Below, in pieces: positions 57,801-64,000 of a stretch of 64,000 nucleotides of DNA. The DNA comes from Diogma glabrata (taxonomy: Eukaryota > Arthropoda > Insecta > Diptera > Cylindrotomidae). Under the pieces are notes generated by a model that saw only the letters and a program-made list of their open reading frames with translations, searched no databases and was not told the DNA's origin. The position numbers were made by a program, and so were the translations under genes. Within the stretch, counting starts at the first letter, position 1. Each line of letters starts with the position of its first letter. Location of the stretch: NCBI GenBank assembly GCA_963693315.1, contig OY856188.1, forward strand, positions 268,951,114 to 269,015,113, read 5' to 3'.

Positions 57801-59595
57801 CAAATTTATGTCGTGATCCTTAGTTTTGACAAAAATTATAGTCTATAAATCATTGTGAGATCTTCCCAGAGAGTTAGCACTATAAACTTCGTCTGAAATT
57901 GGTTGGTTTTGAAAAAATAATGTTTGCGTTGCAACTGACTAAAGTTTCAATAATTTCTGTAGTGATTTCTTTAGCCCCATGGTTGCTCTCTGATAATAAA
58001 ACTTCTTTTCAAATAAACAATCTTCTCTTCTAGTATTTGACATTGTATTTGACCATTGTTTGACCTTGGTCAAAAATTTTCCTCCTTCAAAATTTTCTTT
58101 GATATCTGATGTAATTAAATTATGTTGTTTATCTTCGTTGCCACTTTTTAGCATTTATTTATTCATAGCGTTAAATACTTTTTATTAATTATTTTTAGTT
58201 TATTTAATAGCAATAATATTTTGGTTGTTCCTGTTGATTTACCAGTAACCCAATGAATAGTCTTGCAAATGAACAATGTTGGACAACATCAACGAAATAA
58301 AACGGAAAACAACAAAAACAAAAATGTTTTATCTTTCATTTTTTAATTTCTTCCCTGTTTTTTCCGTTTTTTTATTTAATCCTCAGTTCTCATTTTTTTA
58401 GCGAAACTCACAACAGTAAACAGCAAAAACAAAGCAATTAATAAATTGTTGGAGGATAAAAGTAAAAATGATTTCCTGTTCTTCGTTGAGCTTTTTTTTT
58501 ATAAATTAAACATGAAGCCGACATTTGATTCTTAATCCAACAATAAATTAAACACAACATAAAAACTCGTAAACTCACTTAGTTTTTCCTTCTTCACTTT
58601 TAATTTCATAAATGAAATAGGAAGGATGCGTTCTTCTAAAATTTGTTGAGTTGAAAAAAGATTTATTCTGAAATGATAATTTATTATTTAAATTTAATGA
58701 ATCAACGATGAAAGGAATTTTGTGAGGAACCAAGTCAGAATTTTAGATGTGATTCTTTCTTATAGCTGTTGATTAAATTATTATTAATTCACCGAAACAC
58801 ATTGAATGGTTGTATTCTTTTTTTTTGTTTATTATATTTCAATTCATTATTTTCATTGTCAACAAACTGTCACAGTTCTATGAATTTATGTCGATGATTA
58901 TGATAAATTAAGATAAATATTGAATACAATTTTTTCAATAATAATTTATATTTTTTCCTCATGAATTCATTTCGATAATGCTTCTATGTGTGGAAAATAG
59001 TTTTCAATTGATCATCCGCTCGGAAAACATAATGTTGATTGCTTATATAAATTTTTGTTAAGTGAAAAAAAATAAGATGATATGAAATAAATATTATCAC
59101 AATTTTCATAGAAACAGAAACTGGTTGAAAGAAAATTTGATGAATCGATATTGATTTGTTTGCATTCTACGTCGTAATGAACAGTAAATATCATGACATT
59201 TTGTTGTTATGATATTTATAAATTTCAAACAGTTAGTATATAAAATCAGAATTTATTTTAAAAACAATACTGTGTTAATAAAAATTATTAGACTATTGTA
59301 CTCATCTCTCTGTTTGTTCCTATAAGAATATTCTTTCTATAGCTTACGAAAGCCAGCGTCCAAAAATAATACACAAAATATTTCTTTTAAATAATATTGA
59401 CAACTTTTTATTTACATTTAATCTGTTTAAATTAACTTTACTTTTATTGACACGATTTTATGTTACTGATTTTGTCCAACATAATCTGTTTAAATAGTAT
59501 TTCGTCCATTCTCGAAGAATCGACCGCATTTTTTCACATTACCTTCTTAAGCATACTGGTCTAGCAGCCTAAATTTTGTATACTGGTCTAGCAGC
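57801..59595. other. AT-rich stretch, no gene recognised
   Basis: The 71-codon minus-strand frame at 57,939-58,154 lies upstream of the gypsy RT fragment in its orientation and could be its protease/gag side, but no motif supports this. A 27-bp word (ACTGGTCTAGCAGCCTAAA) is duplicated at 59,558-59,600. Confidence 0.4.
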
Positions 59596-59599
59596 CTAA

Positions 59600-60560
59600 A
59601 AAGAAAGAGGACCGGTCCTCAGCTGATTTGCTATTGAACCGTGCGGTCAACACGTTGAACCTTTCCATAGATGGATCTCTGACTGAAAATGGTGCAGGAG
59701 CTGCGATTTACTTCAGTAATGAAGATCTTGGGCTGCAATTTAACTTGGCGAACACTGTCTTTCAGGCTGAGGTATATTTGCCATAAATGCAGCATCGAAG
59801 CGAGCGACGGGGCTTTAGTGGTCTGGCAAGATCATTAATATTTTTACTGATAGCCAGGCTGCTCTAAAAGTTCTGGAAAACTACATTATTAAGTCAGAAA
59901 TAGTGCAAGAATGTTCCAGGTCCTAGAATTATCTCGCGCTCAAGAACTGCATATCACTTATATGGACATTAGGGTATAGTTAGGATCTCGGGAACGAAAA
60001 AGCTTTAGATTTAGCAAAGAGATCTGCAGGGAGGCTCATAGCCCCTGAACCAGCAATAGGCATATCGGAAGGTAGGATAAGATTGCTAATCGAACCAGTT
60101 CTCTTGCGGTCCAGTGACTCTCAATGGAGGAGCACAGAAAGCTGCAAGGCCTCCAAGATGTACACTCTAGAGTTGAGCCAGCAAACCACCAAATTCCTGT
60201 TAAATCTGACTCGGTCAGACTGCAGGCTAATGGTGGAACTTCTAACAGGTCACCATCATGTGAACAAACATATGGTACGGCGTAAATTAGAAAATGATCC
60301 AACATGCCGCTTTTGTCTTGAAGAGGATGAAATTCACATTGTGGAAGAATGTTTGACTCTCTCAGGGGCCCAAAGCGTCATATAAGATCAAACTATCTAA
60401 GGATAAAAGATTTCTGCAAAGCAGACCATTCAAGTTGGATTTTTTCAAAAAGGTTTTCAGCTCTTGAATATGAGGATGGTATAAAGGACTTAGCAGTCTA
60501 CATGCCAAGCTATGACTATATGGTCACCTCACCAAAAAAAATGGTACCGGCTGTTTGAAG
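59600..60560 (+). pseudogene. Non-LTR retrotransposon C-terminal RNase H and zinc-knuckle tail
   Basis: The plus strand reads SIDGSLTENGAGAAIYFSNE (first RNase H Asp), VFQAEV (Glu), then in another frame FTDSQAALKVLENYIIKSEI (second Asp) and LGNEKALDLAKRSAG. The clean 100-codon frame at 60,083-60,385 then carries LTRSDCRLMVELLTGHHHVN and CRFCLEEDEIHIVEECLTL. This is the tail seen in RNase H-bearing I/Jockey-group LINEs of arthropods, ending in a CxxC...H...C zinc motif. Stops at about 59,790 and 59,927 and frameshifts inactivate it. No matching RT was seen upstream. Confidence 0.8.
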
Positions 60561-61533
60561 ACGAAAGATATTAGACATTCTTCTTTTATCAGCCGAGGTT
60601 TCTCGCTTAAAAAACCTTCGTCAATCTATTCAGTTGCCTCTTTCTTATCCGCAGCATCATTTTTCTTATACTTTCAATGTGATTGCTCCAAATCCAAAGA
60701 TTATCATTCCGTCGCTCTCAAATAGCTTCGCCAAGGAATGTGAATGAGAATAATAGCTGATCTGCCATCATTCTTAGTTGACTCAAACCTAGATTTTCTT
60801 CAGTTGTGAGTAGGACGCTCTGAATTTCTGTATTTTAGCATCTCAAGTACGTTACCAGGATCTTCGTGATTTCAAACGATACAAGCCCGAGATCTCGGTT
60901 GACTTGGTATATAATCTACAATAACTACTTCAAGCTGCGCTTCCATCCAAAAGATGAGAGATCGGTTTGGCAAATGCAATAAATTAAACATGATCCTGAT
61001 GAAATTAAAGTTTAGATTTTAAATCCATCCAAATTTATGATCCAAATTTAGATTTACAAAAATACAATCTTCGAAACGCTTACGAAAATCTCCATCAAAC
61101 AATTTGAATCTTTTCAGCTCATCCTAGTAGATATCCTCTTTCATTTTTCTATCTTTCACAGAAATTCTAAAATATTAAATTCAATGATAAATTGAATTTT
61201 TATACATAAAGATTTAATTTTCAATATGACAGCAGGACATTTCTATAGATCTTATTGGGGAATTCAGAAAAAAGATTCGAATATTTTTCACAAAAAAAAA
61301 ATAAATTGACAGAAAATTTTATTATTCCGAAATTTAGGTTTTTGAAATCCAAAATTTATATTTGATTTGATTTCGTTTTTGAATTGTCATTTTATATTAA
61401 ATTGAATTGTTATGGATGTGATGGGTAACAATTTCATTTATATTGTAAGAAAAATTGAAGTAAAAAGTAAGGGAATTTGGTTGGATTATTAGCTGCGGTT
61501 GTGTTTATTTGCATTAACTAACAATACTAACAT
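60561..61533. other. Non-coding flank before the RTE element
   Basis: 60,560-60,960 has mixed composition and could be the 3' tail of the LINE before it; the rest is AT-rich. Composition changes sharply at 61,534 where the RTE begins. Confidence 0.45.
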
Positions 61534-61660
61534 GGGTAGCGAAATCCGAAATTCGACGTCCACGCCGTGCTGCCTGGTTAATGCTGACAGAATTAGGTTG
61601 GTGTACCGGAGACAAGCAGGGTAAAAACTGCTTAGTCAATCATGGTACATCATGGCGAAC
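61534..61660 (+). ncRNA. Candidate HDV-like self-cleaving ribozyme at the RTE 5' end
   Basis: P1 pairs GGGTAGC (61,534-61,540) with GCTGCCT (61,569-61,575), 7 bp with a G-U at the expected cleavage position. P3 is ACG/CGT (61,556-61,558 with 61,566-61,568) enclosing an L3 of TCCACGC, very like the UCCUCGC of HDV. GG at 61,576-61,577 can form P1.1 with CC in L3. P2 can be TTCG (61,552-61,555) with CGAA (61,656-61,659). P4 can be TGTACC/GGTACA (61,602/61,644) around AAGCAG/CTGCTT. J4/2 (TCATGG) offers C61,651 as the catalytic C. P2 is only 4 bp and J4/2 is not canonical. HDV-like ribozymes are known at 5' ends of R2 and RTE elements, where they release the element RNA from a co-transcript. Confidence 0.5.
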
Positions 61661-61717
61661 TGGCGCCTTAAAACCAATGCGACTCAAGCGTCTGTTCTCC
61701 ATGTTAGGGGCGGCTTG

Positions 61718-61765
61718 AAGCGGGCGTCTGTCTTGGATCAAGCGGCTCGCTATATAAACGTGTCA
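61718..61765 (+). promoter_or_regulatory. Conserved RTE leader block
   Basis: TCTGTCTTGGATCAAGCGGC and the following CGCTATATAAACGTGT are nearly identical to about 3,080-3,118 in the dead RTE copy of the other subfamily. TATATAAA could be a TATA-like signal, but conservation of the whole block may equally reflect RNA structure or translation control. Confidence 0.6.
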
Positions 61766-61770
61766 AAAGG

Positions 61771-63372
61771 TTGTTTCTGGTAACCTTAAGATGCAGAACG
61801 GACCCATTCACGACAATTTGGGTTGGGCCTAAGGTTAACACCCTAACCCCGGAAAAAAAATTATTTGTTAAATTTGGAAATCAGAAAAGAAAAACAGACC
61901 CGGACAAAAACAACAGAATTTTACCTGGACGTGAAAAAGGACCAGACTACCGAATCGGAACGTGGAACGTGCGCAGCCTGAGCGCTCCTGATGCTCTTAT
62001 AAGTCTAGAAACAGAGGCTGAGAGGTATGGGATGGATATCATAGCTCTGCAAGAAATTAGACAGCCAATAATCGGAAAACAAGATTTGGATAGTCACTCT
62101 CTATACTGTAGTGGTCATCCTTCTCGAAGAGAATTTGGAACTGGCTTTCTTGTTGGTGCACGCATACAAGAAGCCGTGATGAAATTCATCCCGGTCAGTG
62201 AGAGGATTTGCTACCTACGTGTACGTGGTACATATAACAATATTTCTCTTATTGCCGTGCATGCACCTACTGAAGCTAAGACCGTCGACGAGAAGGATAA
62301 TTTCTACATAGCGCTGGAAGAGGTTATGAAACAAACACCAACACGCGACTTCACTATGGTTCTTGGTGACTTTAATGGGCAGGTTGGAAGAGATATCTCT
62401 TATGGAAATGTGGTGGGCCCCAACAGTCTGCATTTGAATTCGAATGATAATGGTGAGAGAATGACTGAGTTTGCATTATCAAATAATTTGAGAATTGCCA
62501 GTACTTTCTTTCCGCACCGATCGATTCATAAGCAGACATGGGTCTCACCGAATGGAAACACTCGAAATCAAATTGATCACGTGCTAGTTACAGCACGTTT
62601 CTTTTCGAGTGTTCTGGATGTGCGATCCTTTAGAGGTGCATACATTGGAAGTGACCACTTTCTTGTATGTGCTAAAATAAGGTTCCACTTCCCAAACCCA
62701 AGCATTCCGAAATTCAATCAACGGAAACGATTTAACATCTCATCACTAAAGAATGCAGAAACAGAAGAGAAATATCAAAACCATATTGCCGAAACATTAG
62801 AGAAATCAGAAACCATTAATGGAGACGTCGATAAATCATGGTATTTGCTCAAAGATGCTGTTTTAAGCGCTGCTGAGGGAATACTTGGACGACCACAAAA
62901 CCACTCCCAGAAGCCATGGATGGATCAGGCATGTCTTGACGCTATTCAATACAAAAGAGATTGCTATCTGAAATGTCTGCAAGGACGCAACACCAGGTCC
63001 ACGAAGGAGAACTATAAACTGGCAAGACAAGCCGTTACAAAGTTATGTAGACGAACGAAGAGAGAATGGTGGAAGAGAAAGTGTGAGGAGATTGAAAGTT
63101 TCAATAAGGAACATCAATCGCGTAACTTCTTTCAACAGGTTAAAACCTTAAAGAAGGGCCCTCAAACTAGATCGACTGCTATTCAAAACGAAGATGGGGA
63201 GCTACAAGTAGACCTTAAAAATATTTTAGACACTTGGGCCACTTATTTTGAGAATCTTCTCAACTTAAGTGACCAGCAACAAGTCGGGCGACGAGCAAAG
63301 CTTATTCGTGCGTCAAAGGTACATGTAGACGAACCCACCAAAGAGGAATTCGATGCGGCGCTGTCAAAATAA
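61771..63372 (+). CDS. RTE-type endonuclease and linker, ended by an in-frame stop before RT
   Basis: Open for 533 codons. The AP-like endonuclease spans about 60-300 with all expected blocks: RIGTWNVRSL (Asn 65), IALQEIRQ (Glu 95), AVHAPTEA, LGDFNGQVG (Asp 200, Asn 202), NQIDHVLV and GSDHFLV (Asp 295, His 296). A Lys/Arg-rich linker follows to about 500. The codon at 61,771 is TTG, and an out-of-frame ATG at 61,791 opens only a short frame; the first in-frame ATG is codon 88, inside the endonuclease, so the natural start is unclear. The TAA at 63,370 falls just before the NKAPGIDD block of RT and separates the two enzymes. It makes the target-site nick used to prime reverse transcription. 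Confidence 0.85.
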   Translation: MFLVTLRCRTDPFTTIWVGPKVNTLTPEKKLFVKFGNQKRKTDPDKNNRILPGREKGPDYRIGTWNVRSLSAPDALISLETEAERYGMDIIALQEIRQPIIGKQDLDSHSLYCSGHPSRREFGTGFLVGARIQEAVMKFIPVSERICYLRVRGTYNNISLIAVHAPTEAKTVDEKDNFYIALEEVMKQTPTRDFTMVLGDFNGQVGRDISYGNVVGPNSLHLNSNDNGERMTEFALSNNLRIASTFFPHRSIHKQTWVSPNGNTRNQIDHVLVTARFFSSVLDVRSFRGAYIGSDHFLVCAKIRFHFPNPSIPKFNQRKRFNISSLKNAETEEKYQNHIAETLEKSETINGDVDKSWYLLKDAVLSAAEGILGRPQNHSQKPWMDQACLDAIQYKRDCYLKCLQGRNTRSTKENYKLARQAVTKLCRRTKREWWKRKCEEIESFNKEHQSRNFFQQVKTLKKGPQTRSTAIQNEDGELQVDLKNILDTWATYFENLLNLSDQQQVGRRAKLIRASKVHVDEPTKEEFDAALSK

Positions 63373-64000
63373 AAATGCAATAAAGCACCTGGTATCGACG
63401 ATATAACATCCGAAATGATTGTACATGGTGGTGAAACTCTATCCTTAAGATTGTTTGAACTTGTTCAAATGATATGGAGGACTGAAGCCATGCCACAGGA
63501 CTGGAACACAGCTATGCTGATACCAATCCATAAAAAAGGTAATCGCCTACAATGTGCAAACTACAGAGGAATCGCTCTACTCTGCACAGCATATAAGATC
63601 TTTTCTTACATTTTGCTATCCAAAATCAATCCTTTTGCTGAACAACTGTTTGGAGAATATCAGTGTGGCTTCCGGCGGGGCCGAGGTACCACCGATGCAC
63701 TTTTCTCGATAAGGATGATTTTGGAAAAGTGCCGAGAGTTCAACATACCAGTGCACCAACTCTTCATTGATTTCAGACAGGCCTACGACTCTCTCGAACG
63801 AGAGACTCTATGGTCTGCTCTGGTGTCAATGGGAATTCCTGGTAAACTGGTATCACTATGCAAAATGACAGTACAGAACTCTCAATGCTGTGTGCGAGTA
63901 GAGAACGAAATATCAAGGTTTTTTAAAGTTGACTCCGGGTTAAGACAAGGTGATGCTATCTCTCCTATACTTTTTAATTTAGCCTTGGAATATGTGTGCC
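63373..64000 (+). pseudogene. RTE reverse transcriptase domain, continuation beyond the stop, cut by window edge
   Basis: In the same frame as the preceding gene: KCNKAPGIDDITSEMI, IPIHKKGNRLQCANYRGI, FGEYQCGFRRGRGTTDA, QLFIDFRQAYDSLE (catalytic Asp), LRQGDAISPILFNLALEYVC. No further stop is seen up to the window end; the YADD block would come next outside the window. It is separated from the endonuclease only by the single TAA. Confidence 0.85.

Larger units (their letters stand above)
61534..64000 (+). mobile_element. RTE-clade LINE with intact 5' end, running off the window
   Basis: Starts at GGGTAGC (61,534), where AT-rich flank changes to GC-rich element sequence. It has a leader of about 240 bases, a full endonuclease, a linker, and RT up to the window edge. 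Only one in-frame stop (63,370-63,372) was found in more than 2.2 kb, so the copy is young. Its RT is clearly related to, but a different subfamily from, the 51.7 kb element. Confidence 0.85.

Overview
This window reads as AT-rich nuclear DNA of an animal, most likely an insect or another arthropod. The evidence is the mix of retroelements: R1-clade, RTE-clade and RNase H-bearing non-LTR elements, a BEL/Pao element (animal-restricted) and Ty3/gypsy remnants. There are also tRNA-derived SINE copies, foldback repeats and long microsatellites. I found no intact host gene, rRNA gene, CRISPR array or bacterial-type operon. The only host-gene-like sequence is a broken stretch at 37.1-37.6 kb that resembles the MSP domain of VAP (Vap33). 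The species cannot be named from this sequence.

Layout. 0-10.5 kb is a graveyard of LINEs: R1-clade ORF1/ORF2 pieces on the minus strand (0-1 kb) and plus strand (4.6-6.4 and 9.4-10.5 kb), a dead RTE copy (3.03-4.64 kb) and a SINE (2.1 kb). 12-25 kb is repeat-rich non-coding DNA: AT-rich tandem arrays, an inverted-repeat composite (15.8-18.8 kb), an (AT)n tract (22.85-23.06 kb) and a 1.7 kb foldback element (23.3-25.0 kb). 26.1-28.4 kb holds a decayed BEL/Pao pol gene on the minus strand, abutting about 1.1 kb of AAAGT pentanucleotide repeats. 30.0-36.8 kb is a complete, very young, non-autonomous LTR retrotransposon: two 1,892-bp LTRs, a tRNA-Tyr-type primer binding site and a 5-bp target duplication. 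It sits inside an older foldback-family repeat. 37.1-40.6 kb has the VAP-like pseudogene and a decayed Ty3/gypsy gag and RT/RNase H. 42-51 kb is non-coding with minisatellites and two foldback elements. 51.6-54.5 kb holds a nearly intact but 5'-truncated RTE reading frame (872 aa before a stop). 55.9 kb has a second SINE, 57.4-57.8 kb a gypsy RT fragment and 59.6-60.6 kb a LINE RNase H tail. From 61.53 kb to the window end lies another RTE element with a complete endonuclease, one in-frame stop, and an RT domain cut off by the edge.

Most notable signals: (1) the 5' terminus of the 61.5 kb RTE can be drawn as an HDV-like self-cleaving ribozyme, with cleavage expected exactly at the element boundary; (2) the 30.0-36.8 kb element has canonical LTR ends and a perfect target duplication, but its LTRs and interior are largely tandem repeats without recognisable protein. 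It must be mobilised in trans, presumably by a BEL/Pao element.
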